Source: Promethearchaeia archaeon (GTDB lineage: Archaea; Asgardarchaeota; Lokiarchaeia; Sigyniarchaeales; SOKP01). From it: a stretch of DNA of 64,000 bases. The notes under the pieces are model-generated. The model was given only the letters and a program-made list of their open reading frames with translations. It ran no database searches and was not told the origin of the DNA. Where the stretch lies: contig JAHQWL010000096.1 of NCBI GenBank assembly GCA_029856155.1, forward strand, positions 17,140 through 81,139, in the 5' to 3' direction. Positions within the stretch are counted from its first letter, which is position 1, and each line of letters starts with the position of its first letter. This document shows positions 26,754 through 37,311 of the stretch, piece after piece. The translations under genes and the position numbers were made by a program.

Positions 26754-29700
26754 TCATTTTGTTATAAGAATTTCTTCTTTTTTATAGTCATTTTCAATAG
26801 GACCTAACTTTTTTAATTTTTCGGTCAACCCTGTAATGGTTTCAGCAAATAATTTCCCTTCACTCGCAGAGATCCATTTTCGCATGAACCTTTCTGGATT
26901 GATTCCAAGAGATTCTAATATTTTTTCAATTTCATTAGTTCTTCTTAAAGCATCTTGATTTCCCGCGATGTAGTGGCAATCGCCGAGATGGCATCCACCA
27001 ACAAAAACACCATCAGCACCTTCTAAAAATGCTTGCAATATGAAGCTCTTTGGAATACCACCAGAACACATAACCCTTATTGTCCTTATATTTGGAGGAT
27101 ATTGATACCGACTTACTCCAGCTAAATCAGCACCGGCATAACTACACCAGTTACAGAGAAAAGCAACAATTCTTGGTCGTCCATCTGAAAGTGAAGTTTT
27201 TGCAGCTTCAGTTATCATTGGTTCAATTTGAATACGTCCGAAGTGACTCATTGTTATAGCTTCTGCGGGACATTCAGCAGCACAATCTCCACAACCTTTG
27301 CAAAGTAAAGGATTAACTTCAGAGATCATTAAACCTTCTTCATATTTTACACCAATTGCACCATAATTACAAACTTCAGCACATCTATTACAACCAATAC
27401 ATAAAGCAGGATCAACCTTAGAAATGATACCTTCAGTTATTAAGATATCTTTAGATAAAATTGTGGTGGCTCTAGAGGCGGCAGACATTGCTTGTGCTAT
27501 ACTTTCACTTATTGTTGCAGTTCCACGAGCAGTACCACATAAAAAGATACCATCAGTAGCGAAATCTGATGGTCGGAGCTTTACGTGAGCCTCTAAGAAA
27601 AAATTATCATCATTGATAGGAACCTTCAACATTTTTGCTATATTTTCGTTTATTTCGCCATCAGCAACTATACCGGCGCTTAGAGCGACTAAATCCGCAT
27701 TTATCTTGATATTTCCAATATCCGGTTTATCTATATAAATAGCTAATTTACCATTTTCTAGCTTTATTTCTGGAGGTTTATCATCTTTAAACCTAAGAAA
27801 AATTACTCCTTTTTCTCTTGCTAAATTATAATATTTTTCTTTAAAACCATAAGTTCTTATATCTCTATATAGAACAGTGATATTAAGATTTGGATTAATT
27901 TCTTTTGCTTTTAATGCATTTTTAATGGCTTCACTACAGCATATTCTACTACAATAAGGATGCTCTTCATTCCTTGATCCAACACACTGGATCATTACGA
28001 CTGATTTTAGATCATTAATTTTTTCTTCTTCAGTAAAGAGAATTTTCTCAAGTTCTGATTGTAATATAACTCTATTATCATTATCAAAAAGAAATTCATT
28101 ATTTTTAGGTTGATATTCCTGAGCTCCCGTAGCAACTATAATAATACCGTGCTGGAATTCTTTCTTTTGTTTCTCTTTACCATAAGTAATTTTGGTTGTA
28201 AAATTACAAACATATCCTCCTATTGAACTAATTTTAGCATTTAGAAATACATTAATGAGCTTATGATCGTTAACTTTCTTAATTAAATCTTCAAGAAATT
28301 CTTGAACGTCATAATTTTCTATAGTTTGATAAATATTATTAGAAAAACCCCCTAATTTTTCACTTTTCTCTACGAGGAACACTTCAAATCCTTGATTTGC
28401 AAGGTTTAAAGCTGCTGACATCCCAGAAACACCTCCTCCAATTACCATTCCCTTGTGAATTACTTCTACTTGTTGTTCTTGAAGAGGGACTAATTTTCGA
28501 GCTTTTGCAACAGCCATTCTCACTAAATCCTTTGCTTTTTCTGTTGCTTTCTCTGGTTCATGCATATGTACCCATGAACATTGATCACGTATATTTGCTA
28601 AATCGAAGAGATATTTATTCAAACCTGCCTCTCTAATGGTTTCTTGAAATAATGGTTCATGAGTTCTTGGTGTACATGAAGCAACTATTACTCTATTTAA
28701 ATTATACTCTTTGATTTTTTCTTTAATATTAGTTTGAGTATCAGCAGAGCATGTATATAAATTTCTTTCTGCGTAAATTACATCATGTAATTGATTTGCA
28801 TATTCGACAACTTCAGGAACATCTACAACTCCTCCAATATTAATGCCACAATGACATATAAAGACACCGATGCGAGGTGGTTCTCCACTTGTATCAATTT
28901 CTTTTGGTAATTCTTTTTCAGTGATTAATGTGTTCCTAACATCAGATAAAAGAATATTCACTGCACCTGCGGCAGCACTCGCCTCCACAACTGTTTCTGG
29001 AATATCTTTAGGTTCTGAAATCATACCACATACATAAATTCCTTCTCTGGATGTCTCTACGGGGGAGAATGGTTTTGTCTTACAGAAATCATAATCATTC
29101 AATTCAATATTTAATTTTTTTGCTAACTCTTTTGTGCTATGATTTGGTAAAGCTCCTACTGCTAAAACAACTAAATTAAAAACCTCACTAACTACTTTTC
29201 CATCTTCATTTTCAAAATGAAGTAATAGATCTTTTGTTTCAGGTATTTCCTTAGTATCCGAAATTCTACTTCTAATATATCTTATACCATATTCATTTTG
29301 AGCACGTTCAATATATTTATCGAAATCTTTTCCAACAGCTCTCACATCCATTGAAAAAATCGTGGGTTCAATAATTTCCATATGTTCTTTCGCAATTACA
29401 GCTTCTTTAGCGGTATACATACAACAAACTGAAGAACAATATTCTGCACCATGTTTTTTATCCCTAGACCCTACACATTGTAGGAATGCTACTTTTTTTG
29501 GAATTATTCCGTCTGACGGTCTGAGGATAAGCCCCGAATGAGGACCACTTGCGCTTAAAATCCGTTCAAATTCAATACTAGTGACTACATTCAAATATTT
29601 ACTGTATCCATATTGTTGGGTAAGACTAGGGTCATATTCATCAAACCCAAGTGCTAAAACAATAGCTCCAACATTCAGAGTAGTAAATTTATCTTCAAGA

Positions 29701-30215
29701 GTGTAATCTATTGCTTTAGCTTTACAAACTCCTTTACAAAAACCACATCCTATACATATTTCTTGGTCTATCGAAAAAACCAATGGAACTGCTTGTGGAA
29801 ATTTTACAGATATTGCTGCTCTATTTGATAATCCTTCATTAAAGAAATCGATTGCCTCTACAGGACATTCTTGTGCGCACACCCCACAACCAGTACACTT
29901 CTCTTGATCTAATAACAACGTATTTTGTCGCAGATCTACAGAAAAATTTCCGGGATTTCCTTCAATTTTTTCTAAAGTGGTATTAATTAAAAGTGTAATA
30001 TTTTCATGACGCCCCGCAGCAACTAATTTAGGAGCGAGGATACATATAGAACAATCATTCGTAGGAAAAGTTTTATCTAATTGAGACATAACACCTCCTA
30101 TACTCATTGAAGATTCAATTAAATAAACTTTAAAGCCTGAGTCTGCCAAATCCATTGAAGCTTGGATACCTGCTATTCCTCCTCCTATTACTAGAACTGC
30201 ACCAATTTTTTCCAT
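26754..30215 (-). CDS. Fused HdrA(N)-HdrA(C)-MvhD electron-transfer flavoprotein
   Basis: A 1153-residue three-part protein. Part one (about 1-450): FAD Rossmann [32 protein letters not shown], two ferredoxin motifs [12 protein letters not shown] and [12 protein letters not shown], and [14 protein letters not shown]. Part two (about 450-1000): [24 protein letters not shown], a second FAD site [30 protein letters not shown], and ferredoxin motifs [11 protein letters not shown] and [12 protein letters not shown]. Part three (about 1015-1140): MvhD with [22 protein letters not shown] and [10 protein letters not shown] for a 2Fe-2S centre. The same three parts are encoded separately just upstream. 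It is a likely flavin-based bifurcation and relay subunit. Confidence 0.9.
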   Translation of the reverse strand: MEKIGAVLVIGGGIAGIQASMDLADSGFKVYLIESSMSIGGVMSQLDKTFPTNDCSICILAPKLVAAGRHENITLLINTTLEKIEGNPGNFSVDLRQNTLLLDQEKCTGCGVCAQECPVEAIDFFNEGLSNRAAISVKFPQAVPLVFSIDQEICIGCGFCKGVCKAKAIDYTLEDKFTTLNVGAIVLALGFDEYDPSLTQQYGYSKYLNVVTSIEFERILSASGPHSGLILRPSDGIIPKKVAFLQCVGSRDKKHGAEYCSSVCCMYTAKEAVIAKEHMEIIEPTIFSMDVRAVGKDFDKYIERAQNEYGIRYIRSRISDTKEIPETKDLLLHFENEDGKVVSEVFNLVVLAVGALPNHSTKELAKKLNIELNDYDFCKTKPFSPVETSREGIYVCGMISEPKDIPETVVEASAAAGAVNILLSDVRNTLITEKELPKEIDTSGEPPRIGVFICHCGINIGGVVDVPEVVEYANQLHDVIYAERNLYTCSADTQTNIKEKIKEYNLNRVIVASCTPRTHEPLFQETIREAGLNKYLFDLANIRDQCSWVHMHEPEKATEKAKDLVRMAVAKARKLVPLQEQQVEVIHKGMVIGGGVSGMSAALNLANQGFEVFLVEKSEKLGGFSNNIYQTIENYDVQEFLEDLIKKVNDHKLINVFLNAKISSIGGYVCNFTTKITYGKEKQKKEFQHGIIIVATGAQEYQPKNNEFLFDNDNRVILQSELEKILFTEEEKINDLKSVVMIQCVGSRNEEHPYCSRICCSEAIKNALKAKEINPNLNITVLYRDIRTYGFKEKYYNLAREKGVIFLRFKDDKPPEIKLENGKLAIYIDKPDIGNIKINADLVALSAGIVADGEINENIAKMLKVPINDDNFFLEAHVKLRPSDFATDGIFLCGTARGTATISESIAQAMSAASRATTILSKDILITEGIISKVDPALCIGCNRCAEVCNYGAIGVKYEEGLMISEVNPLLCKGCGDCAAECPAEAITMSHFGRIQIEPMITEAAKTSLSDGRPRIVAFLCNWCSYAGADLAGVSRYQYPPNIRTIRVMCSGGIPKSFILQAFLEGADGVFVGGCHLGDCHYIAGNQDALRRTNEIEKILESLGINPERFMRKWISASEGKLFAETITGLTEKLKKLGPIENDYKKEEILITK

Positions 30216-30217
30216 CT

Positions 30218-30988
30218 TTAAACCTCTTTAATTGATATAAAAGTGGGAATTTCCTCATTTATTTGATCAACATCAACTAAACCTCGAGCTCGAAGAGTTA
30301 CAATATGTCGTAATACTTTGTGAGATTCAACACCAATTTCCTTTGCAATATCAGGGACAGATTTACCTTCTTTCTTAATTTTTTCTAAAATTTTATGACG
30401 AATAATTTCATTTTCAATAGCATTATCAAGTATTTCCTCAAATTCTTCTATTGGTATTATTTCTCCATATACATTTCCATCTGTGGTTAATTCTCGTTGC
30501 CTAGCAACTAAAGCTCTTAACCTTGAATCACATAGGGCAAATTTAACAGCATTTAGATTATCAATTATTTCTTTCTTTACATTATTATTTTTAACTGGAG
30601 ATGGTCCCAATTTACGGATATGATCAGTAAAATCACTAACTATTTGAGCAAATCTATTTCCTTCTGCTGCAGAAACCCAATCAAGTCGAACTCGATCAGA
30701 GAAATCTATCATTGATAATGTTTTACTTAACATTTTCATTTTTATTTCTGCTTCATAATTACCGCTTATATAATGACAATCTCCCAAATGGCATCCTAAA
30801 ACAAGTACTCCATCAATCCCATTCATAAATGCTTCAGCTATAAATACGGGATCAACTCTTCCAGAACACATAACTCGAATAACTCTGACATTTGTTGGGT
30901 ATTGGATTCGACTAACACCTGCTAAGTCTGCTCCAGCATAAGAGCACCAATTACATAAAAAACCTAAAATTTTTGGTTCAAATACCAT
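30218..30988 (-). CDS. MvhD-like Fe-S protein with C-terminal helix-turn-helix
   Basis: A 256-residue protein. The N-terminal 130 residues are MvhD ([39 protein letters not shown]), which normally passes electrons between a hydrogenase or other input and HdrA. Residues about 150-256 are an extension containing a MarR/ArsR-like helix-turn-helix: [20 protein letters not shown] then a recognition-helix-like [20 protein letters not shown]. The ATG directly abuts the hdrA C-half stop. The extension may be regulatory or a docking domain. Confidence 0.85.
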   Translation of the reverse strand: MVFEPKILGFLCNWCSYAGADLAGVSRIQYPTNVRVIRVMCSGRVDPVFIAEAFMNGIDGVLVLGCHLGDCHYISGNYEAEIKMKMLSKTLSMIDFSDRVRLDWVSAAEGNRFAQIVSDFTDHIRKLGPSPVKNNNVKKEIIDNLNAVKFALCDSRLRALVARQRELTTDGNVYGEIIPIEEFEEILDNAIENEIIRHKILEKIKKEGKSVPDIAKEIGVESHKVLRHIVTLRARGLVDVDQINEEIPTFISIKEV

Positions 30989-32656
30989 TTATTCTCCACC
31001 TCCATAGGTTACAATTTCTGCAATAATTTGATCACTAGTAAAATGGTGTATGGTTATTGCATTTTGCGGGCAACTAGCTCCACATAGTCCACACCCCTTA
31101 CAAACAACTTTATTAACTACTACAGTATCTGTTTCCTCATCTTTAGATATTGCACTATAGGGACAAATTTTAATACACGCTTCACATCCCACACATAAAT
31201 CTGTATTTACTTCGGCTGTAGAACCTTCTACTTCTAACATTTCTTTAGAAAGTATTGTACTTGCCCTAGAAGCTGCCGCATTTGATTGTGATATAGATTC
31301 TGAAATATCTGCTGGCCAATGAGCAGAACCACATACGAATATACCGTCTGTAGCAAAATCAACAGGTCTTAATTTCACATGAGCTTCTAAAAAGAAGTGA
31401 TTCTCTCCTAATGGTACTTTTAACATTTTAGCTAACTGCTCTGAATCTTCATTTGCAACAAGTGGCATTGATAATACAACAAGATCATAGGGAAATCCAA
31501 TAACTTGATTCATAAATTCATTATAGACCTCAATACAATCTTTTTTAATTGTTGGAGGTTTTTCTGGTAAATATTTTATAAATAATATTCCCATTTCTCT
31601 TGCTCTTCTATAATATTCCTCATAGGTGACACCTTGAGTTTGAATATCTCTAAAAATTATATTAACATTAGCATTTGGATTGTGTTCCTTGATTAAGATT
31701 GCATTTTTAAGAGCAGTCATACAGCATATATTAGAACAATATTTTCGTTCTTCATTTCTACAACCAACACATTGAATCATAGTAGTATTATTGGTGCTGA
31801 TTTTATTCTCTTTTAATATTCCTTCTAATTCTAATTGACTTATTATAGTCTTTCCATTATAATTATAATATCCTTCTGGTGATAAAGCTTTTGCCCCCGT
31901 AGCTACAATAATAGCTCCTGCTTCAATTTCGATTGTTTTTTTATTTTGGAGAATAATTACTTTAAAATTCCCTACATATCCTTCAATTTTTTCTATTACA
32001 GCAGACTTATATACATCAATCTTTTTATGACTCTCTACTAAATTTCTTGTTTCTAATATATTTGAAGCATCTTCATTAGTAGGATATACTTTATTTAGAT
32101 GCCTAATTAAACCTCCTAGTTCAGCATCCCTCTCTATTAAACTTACTTTAAAATTTTGGTTTGCTAAATTTAATGCAGCATTCATTCCTGCGATCCCTCC
32201 TCCTATTACTATAGCAAAAGGAATTACACTAACTTGCGTTTTTTCTAATGATTCTAATAGGGCAGCCTTATAGACACCCATTCTAATGAGATCTTTAGCC
32301 TTTTCAGTTCCTTTTTCTGGTTCTTTCATATGAACCCAGGAATCTTGATCTCGAATGTTTACCATTTCAAATAAATAGGGATTCAAACCTGCTTCTTGAC
32401 AAGTTGATCTAAATAAGGGTTCATGAGTTCGAGGAGAACACGATGCTACAATAACACGATTTAAATTATATTCCTTTATATTTTTTCTTATCTCACTTAA
32501 TCCAACCTCTGAACATGTATAAAGATTTGCATCACTATATACTACGTTAGGTAAAGTTTTGGTATATTCTGTTAACTCAGAAATATCTAAAACACCACCT
32601 ATATTAGTACCACAATGACAAATAAAAACTCCAATTCTAATATCATCATCCGTCAT
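30989..32656 (-). CDS. HdrA C-terminal half (thioredoxin-like/FAD/ferredoxin)
   Basis: A 555-residue protein equivalent to part two of the fused gene. The N-terminal domain has [13 protein letters not shown] and [13 protein letters not shown]. The FAD-binding domain has [17 protein letters not shown] and CSNICCMTALKNA. A C-terminal two-cluster ferredoxin has CVGCEACIKICP and CKGCGLCGASCP. In HdrA this half carries the bifurcating FAD. The start is four bases after the hdrA N-half stop. Confidence 0.88.
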   Translation of the reverse strand: MTDDDIRIGVFICHCGTNIGGVLDISELTEYTKTLPNVVYSDANLYTCSEVGLSEIRKNIKEYNLNRVIVASCSPRTHEPLFRSTCQEAGLNPYLFEMVNIRDQDSWVHMKEPEKGTEKAKDLIRMGVYKAALLESLEKTQVSVIPFAIVIGGGIAGMNAALNLANQNFKVSLIERDAELGGLIRHLNKVYPTNEDASNILETRNLVESHKKIDVYKSAVIEKIEGYVGNFKVIILQNKKTIEIEAGAIIVATGAKALSPEGYYNYNGKTIISQLELEGILKENKISTNNTTMIQCVGCRNEERKYCSNICCMTALKNAILIKEHNPNANVNIIFRDIQTQGVTYEEYYRRAREMGILFIKYLPEKPPTIKKDCIEVYNEFMNQVIGFPYDLVVLSMPLVANEDSEQLAKMLKVPLGENHFFLEAHVKLRPVDFATDGIFVCGSAHWPADISESISQSNAAASRASTILSKEMLEVEGSTAEVNTDLCVGCEACIKICPYSAISKDEETDTVVVNKVVCKGCGLCGASCPQNAITIHHFTSDQIIAEIVTYGGGE

Positions 32657-32660
32657 TTTT

Positions 32661-33959
32661 TTACCCCCTCATCACCATTTCAGCAGCTTTAGCTGCAGCT
32701 CCACTGGCATCAATTACTGAATTTGGAATATCCATTGGTTCCCTACAAGTACCACAGAGAAATATACCTTCTTTAGAGGATTTTTGGGGTTGATAACTCT
32801 CTGCTTTGAAAAAATTAAAATCATTTATTTTAATTCCAAGGATTTTAGCTAATTCTCCAGCATCTTTTTTAGGTATCATAGTAGAAGCTAAAATTACTAA
32901 GTCAAATTTAAGTTGTTTCACTTGCGAAGTATTAATATCTTCATATATAATTAGAGGATTTCTTTGATCATCTTCTAATATCTTCGCTACCTTTCCTTTA
33001 ATGTATTTAATAGCGTATTCATCACATCCCCTTTGAATATATTCTCGAAAACCTTTACCAGCAGCTCTAAGATCAATATAAAATATTGAAGTATCTATTT
33101 CATTATCATGCTCATAAGCTATCATTGCTTCTTTAGTGGTATACATACAGCAACAAGATGAACAATATGGATTGTTTTTTATATCCCTTGAACCTACACA
33201 ATTAATAAAAGCCAGTTTTTTAGGCTCATTTTTATCTGATGGTCTCGTCAAATGTCCTCCCAAAGGTCCAGAAGCACTAATTAATCTTTCAAATTCTAGA
33301 GCGGTAACAACATTGGGATATCGACCATATCCTAAAGAATCAAGAGTTTTTGGATTAAATATATCATAACCTGTCGCTACAATGACTGATCCCACATTTA
33401 ATTCCATTTCTTCATCCTTTTGATCGAAATCGATTGCTTCTCTTTCACAAACTTTTTCACAAATCCTGCAAGCGTTCTTTGTGAAAAATAAACAGTTTTC
33501 TTTATCTATAGTCATTATTGAGGGAACACCTTGAACATAATCAATATAGATTGCTCTACGTTTTCTTAATTTCATATCAAATTCATCATCTACCCTCATT
33601 GGACATTTTTCTATACATTGTCCACAATTAATACATTCTTCTGCTTTTACATATCTTGCTTTCTTGAAGATTTTCACAATGAAATTCCCTGGTTGACCTG
33701 ATAAATTTTTTACTTCTGAAAGTGTATGTAAAGTAATATTTGGATGTCGAAAACATTCTGCGAGTTTTGGAGCTAAAATACAGATAGAACAGTCATTAGT
33801 AGGAAACGTTTTATCAAGTTGTGCCATTCGTCCTCCGATACAGGCATTTTTCTCAACCAATTCGACGTTTATACCTCTTTCAGCTAAATCTAAAGATGCT
33901 TGAATTCCTGCGATTCCCCCTCCAATAACCATAACTGTTTTTAAATTTTTACCCAACAT
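32661..33959 (-). CDS. HdrA N-terminal half (QmoA/HdrA-like flavoprotein)
   Basis: A 432-residue FAD protein equivalent to part one of the fused gene: [36 protein letters not shown] and CSSCCCMYTTKEA. The first ferredoxin motif CINCGQCIEKCP is normal. The second is altered to C-x7-C-x2-C-x3-C (NCLFFTKNACRICEKVCERE), unlike the regular [12 protein letters not shown] of the fused copy, so its cluster may differ. It ends in an AAAKAAEMV helix. Confidence 0.87.
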   Translation of the reverse strand: MLGKNLKTVMVIGGGIAGIQASLDLAERGINVELVEKNACIGGRMAQLDKTFPTNDCSICILAPKLAECFRHPNITLHTLSEVKNLSGQPGNFIVKIFKKARYVKAEECINCGQCIEKCPMRVDDEFDMKLRKRRAIYIDYVQGVPSIMTIDKENCLFFTKNACRICEKVCEREAIDFDQKDEEMELNVGSVIVATGYDIFNPKTLDSLGYGRYPNVVTALEFERLISASGPLGGHLTRPSDKNEPKKLAFINCVGSRDIKNNPYCSSCCCMYTTKEAMIAYEHDNEIDTSIFYIDLRAAGKGFREYIQRGCDEYAIKYIKGKVAKILEDDQRNPLIIYEDINTSQVKQLKFDLVILASTMIPKKDAGELAKILGIKINDFNFFKAESYQPQKSSKEGIFLCGTCREPMDIPNSVIDASGAAAKAAEMVMRG

Positions 33960-33976
33960 AATTCCTCTCCTTTATA

Positions 33977-34846
33977 TTAAGCAATTTTTTGTAAAATATC
34001 ATTAACTTTAATCCTATGGAAGTTGAAACCTAATTTATCCATATCCATTCCTAGAGCTAAAGCAATTAGCTCGGTTATGTAAAAAACTGGAAAATTATAG
34101 TTTGTATTTTTAATTTTATTTATTTCTCTCTGGTTGAAATCAAATTGTTGATAACAAGCGGGGCAAACACATGCAATACAATCTGTTCCTGCTTCTTTCA
34201 TACTTTTAAGCTTACTCTCCAACATACTTAGGGAAATATCCTTATCAGATTTTTCTACGGGATTCCCACAACAATCATTCTTCAAACTGTATTCAACTGG
34301 ATTTGCTCCAGTTGCTTCAATTAATTCATCTAATGTTTTAGGATTTAGTGGATCATCCCAATTTATTATTTCAGATGGACGTAAATAATGGCATCCCGGG
34401 TGACCCGCAACTCTTAGATCTTTTAATGGTTTCTTGACCTTTTCCTTAATTTTTTCAATATTTTCATATAACACTTCAGCAAAATGTTTTATATCAATAT
34501 TTCCTTTATAAGCTTTTCCAATTACCTTTAATTTCAAATTAATTTCTTTTTTCTTCTCGTTATCATTATCTAAAATGTGTTTAACTGTTTTAAGAGATTC
34601 TGTACATCCAGAACATAGACTTAATATATTCTTTTTACTTTCTTCGAAAAGACATATATTTCTTGCTCCTAAAGTTAAGAATGTTTCATGATCCAATTGA
34701 GCCGCACCAGTAGGATCTGGGCAACATGAACATTTAGCTTGATCTCCAACTTTCAAACCAATTTTTTCGAATGTACTTCGCGCAGATGCTTCTAAAAATG
34801 GTAGTCTTCCAGGAATTACACAGCCTAAAAAGTAACTATAAGACAT
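33977..34846 (-). CDS. hdrB: HdrB-like heterodisulfide reductase subunit
   Basis: A 289-residue protein with two CCG domains. First: FLGCVIPGRLP, CSCCPDP and CSGCTESLK. Second: HPGCHYLRP, NDCCGNPVEKS and CVCPACYQQFD. HdrB binds two noncubane 4Fe-4S clusters and reduces heterodisulfide or related substrates. It lies between hdrC (one-base gap) and hdrA. No heterodisulfide-generating methyl-CoM reductase is present in the window, so the physiological acceptor is open. Confidence 0.9.
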   Translation of the reverse strand: MSYSYFLGCVIPGRLPFLEASARSTFEKIGLKVGDQAKCSCCPDPTGAAQLDHETFLTLGARNICLFEESKKNILSLCSGCTESLKTVKHILDNDNEKKKEINLKLKVIGKAYKGNIDIKHFAEVLYENIEKIKEKVKKPLKDLRVAGHPGCHYLRPSEIINWDDPLNPKTLDELIEATGANPVEYSLKNDCCGNPVEKSDKDISLSMLESKLKSMKEAGTDCIACVCPACYQQFDFNQREINKIKNTNYNFPVFYITELIALALGMDMDKLGFNFHRIKVNDILQKIA

Positions 34847-34847
34847 T

Positions 34848-35354
34848 TTATTTATTTACCTCAAACAGTTTTATTTTTTTTTCAAAATCAGTAGCATCTA
34901 ACAATTTTTTTAATTCTTTAATATTAGCAGTTTCTACATTCGGAAGTCCCAATTGATCTCTTCTACGAATGATTGGTTGTGTTAGGGGAATTGCTAATCC
35001 ATGTTGTATTACACTTATTGCTTGCATTTTATAAGTCTCAGGGTAAGGTTCTCCTAATAACACAATCTTATTTTTAATTTTCTCAAAAATTTCCGTCAAA
35101 AAAACGTTTTGGGGGCATTCTTCTACACACATCTGGCATGTACAACATAACCATACATTAGGTTTTTGATCTTTTAATAACAAATCTTTTAGCCCTAATA
35201 GTGATTGTTCGATAATTTTTCGAGGATTATATTCACCATTAGTGATTAAAGCAACAGGACATGTGCTGGAACAAGTTCCACATTGATAACAATAATTTAG
35301 TGAGAAAGCTCCTTTAATCAGTTCATTTCGAAATTCAAAATCAACCATTTGCAT
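34848..35354 (-). CDS. hdrC: HdrC-like ferredoxin subunit
   Basis: A 168-residue protein with two 4Fe-4S motifs: CYQCGTCSSTCP (about residues 22-33) and CCTCQMCVEECP (about 70-81), flanked by helices as in HdrC. HdrC relays electrons between HdrA and HdrB. It is the first gene of the operon; the ATG is about 55 bases from a TATA-like box. Confidence 0.9.
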   Translation of the reverse strand: MQMVDFEFRNELIKGAFSLNYCYQCGTCSSTCPVALITNGEYNPRKIIEQSLLGLKDLLLKDQKPNVWLCCTCQMCVEECPQNVFLTEIFEKIKNKIVLLGEPYPETYKMQAISVIQHGLAIPLTQPIIRRRDQLGLPNVETANIKELKKLLDATDFEKKIKLFEVNK

Positions 35355-35862
35355 AATCTTTAACCTATATAGTAATTAGTATGATATATTTTAGAATCTA
35401 ATTATCTATTTTATAAATATTGATATTTTTAATAATATATTTATTATATTTTTAAGGATTACAATAGTTTTTTCCAATATAATAATTAAGATCGATCTTA
35501 GTATTTAAAGATTTTTTACCATTTCGGAAATATATAACTTTTTTTAAAGTTTCCAACATTTTCATTTATGATTTTGAAAAATAAGTAAGAAAAAAGTATT
35601 AATTTAAAAGCTTTTTAACTTTTTAAATTATCACATTTGAATATTAATTCAAAATATGATTAAAAACGCAATTTTTTACAAGAAAAATTCTTAATATAAA
35701 AATAATGAAATCGGGAAGTATAATTTAAATTCCTATATTTTTATAGTAAAAAATATACGATTTAAGTCATTTTCATATGTTTTTATTAATAAAAATTATA
35801 ATATTTGTAAGTATTATAAAAATATTAATTAATTTTTAGATAGAAAGAAAAGGTAAATTAGT
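35355..35862. promoter_or_regulatory. 508-base divergent promoter region of the hdr operon and frhB-like gene
   Basis: A very AT-rich region with no coding signal. On the minus strand, ATTTATAAAA at 35409-35418 is a plausible TATA box for hdrC. The plus-strand gene at 35863 is preceded by an AGAAAGAAAAGG-like purine tract as ribosome binding site. Shared control of the two transcripts is possible. Confidence 0.4.
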
Positions 35863-36993
35863 ATGTCTGAAGAACCTACAGCTAAAATGAGTGATATCAT
35901 GCCTAAATCTTTCGAAGACCTCATTAAAGATGTCCATGAAAAAGATATCTGTGGAGAATGTGGAGGTTGTGTAAGTTTTTGTACCGCAGCAGATATAGGA
36001 GCTATTGAAATGACTGAAAATGGGTCACCTCATTATTCTAATGAAGAAAATTGTTTACATTGTGGAATATGCTATTTAATATGTCCTGAAACTTTTGAAT
36101 TGAGAAATGAATTAAACAATAAATACGATTTTAAACCTCCAATTGGAAGTTGGCTTAAAATTGTATCAGCTCAAGCGAAAGATCCAAATATTCGGGAAAT
36201 AGCTACTGATGGGGGAGTTGTAACAGCTATCTTAATTGCACTTTTAGATAATAATTTAATAAATGGAGCACTTATATCAAAAAGAATTAGTTCTTTTAAG
36301 AGAATACCTTTTTTTGCTAAAACGAAGGAAGAAATTCTTGAAGCTGCAGGTACTTATTATGATTTAAAAGGCCCTGTACCGGAATTAGGGAAATATAATA
36401 CTTTTGTTTCCACTATTTCTGAATTAAAAAAAATTACTGATTCCGATTATATGAAAATTGCTGTGGTCGGAGTACCCTGTCAGATTCACTCCATTAGAAA
36501 AATGCAAGAACTCAATATAATTCCTGCTCATATTGTTAAATATACGTTAGGATTATTTTGTTATGAGAATTTTAAATTTAATGATGTTGCCAGAGCGAAA
36601 ATTGAAGAAAGATTCAAATTTTCTTTTGAGGATATTGAGAAGATGAATATAAAAGACAATTTAATAATTTATTTAAGAAATAAAGATAGTCCCCTAAAGG
36701 TAGAATTTTCTGACCTTAGAGATATTATGAGACATGCTTGTAGAGTATGTAAAAATTTTTCAAACTATTTTGCTGATATTTCTTTTGGAGGTTTAGGTTC
36801 TCAAACAGGTTATACAACGGTTATGGTTAGAACTAAAACAGGAGAAAAGATCTACAATCTCGCTCAAAATAAAGGTTATATTATTGAACCAACTGAATTA
36901 AATACGTCTGTAGAAAAATCAAAATTATTAGCGCAAATCATTAGTTTTAGTAAAAGAAAGATAAGAAGAGCTGAAGATTTTGAAGTAATATAA
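35863..36993 (+). CDS. Coenzyme F420 hydrogenase/dehydrogenase beta-subunit-like protein (FrhB family)
   Basis: A 376-residue protein. Its N-terminal ferredoxin part has CGECGGCVSFC and CLHCGICYLICP. The FrhB catalytic region follows: ATDGGVVTAILIALLD, VGVPCQIHSIRKMQ, FCYENF, and CRVCKNFSNYFADISFGGLGS. This family oxidises or reduces F420 using FAD and Fe-S clusters. Being divergent from hdrC, it is a candidate F420 entry point for the Hdr-MetVF system. Confidence 0.88.
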   Translation: MSEEPTAKMSDIMPKSFEDLIKDVHEKDICGECGGCVSFCTAADIGAIEMTENGSPHYSNEENCLHCGICYLICPETFELRNELNNKYDFKPPIGSWLKIVSAQAKDPNIREIATDGGVVTAILIALLDNNLINGALISKRISSFKRIPFFAKTKEEILEAAGTYYDLKGPVPELGKYNTFVSTISELKKITDSDYMKIAVVGVPCQIHSIRKMQELNIIPAHIVKYTLGLFCYENFKFNDVARAKIEERFKFSFEDIEKMNIKDNLIIYLRNKDSPLKVEFSDLRDIMRHACRVCKNFSNYFADISFGGLGSQTGYTTVMVRTKTGEKIYNLAQNKGYIIEPTELNTSVEKSKLLAQIISFSKRKIRRAEDFEVI

Positions 36994-37308
36994 GCAATTT
37001 GATAGAATTAAGAGCTCATTTTATAATTATAAGTAAAAATATTCCAAATATTATTGGAAAGAAAATTGGAAAAAACTTATTTAAAATTTAAAGTATTGGG
37101 GAAAAATTGGTTTATTTAATTAGAAATTATTTTTCTTAGGGGGTTTATACGAAAACTTGAAATGAATAATAAGATATTAATAATTAAACCACAAATTAAC
37201 TATTTAATAAATAATAAAATATATTATCCAAATATACTATCCTTTTAAATATATGAATAAGGAAAGTAAATTCAAGTTTCAATTGCATCATTAAAAAATT
37301 GGTGAGTC
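36994..37308. other. 315-base intergenic stretch, nothing clear
   Basis: AT-rich sequence without a convincing frame. GGTGAG at 37301-37306 probably serves the following GTPase. Confidence 0.4.
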
Positions 37309-37311
37309 TTG

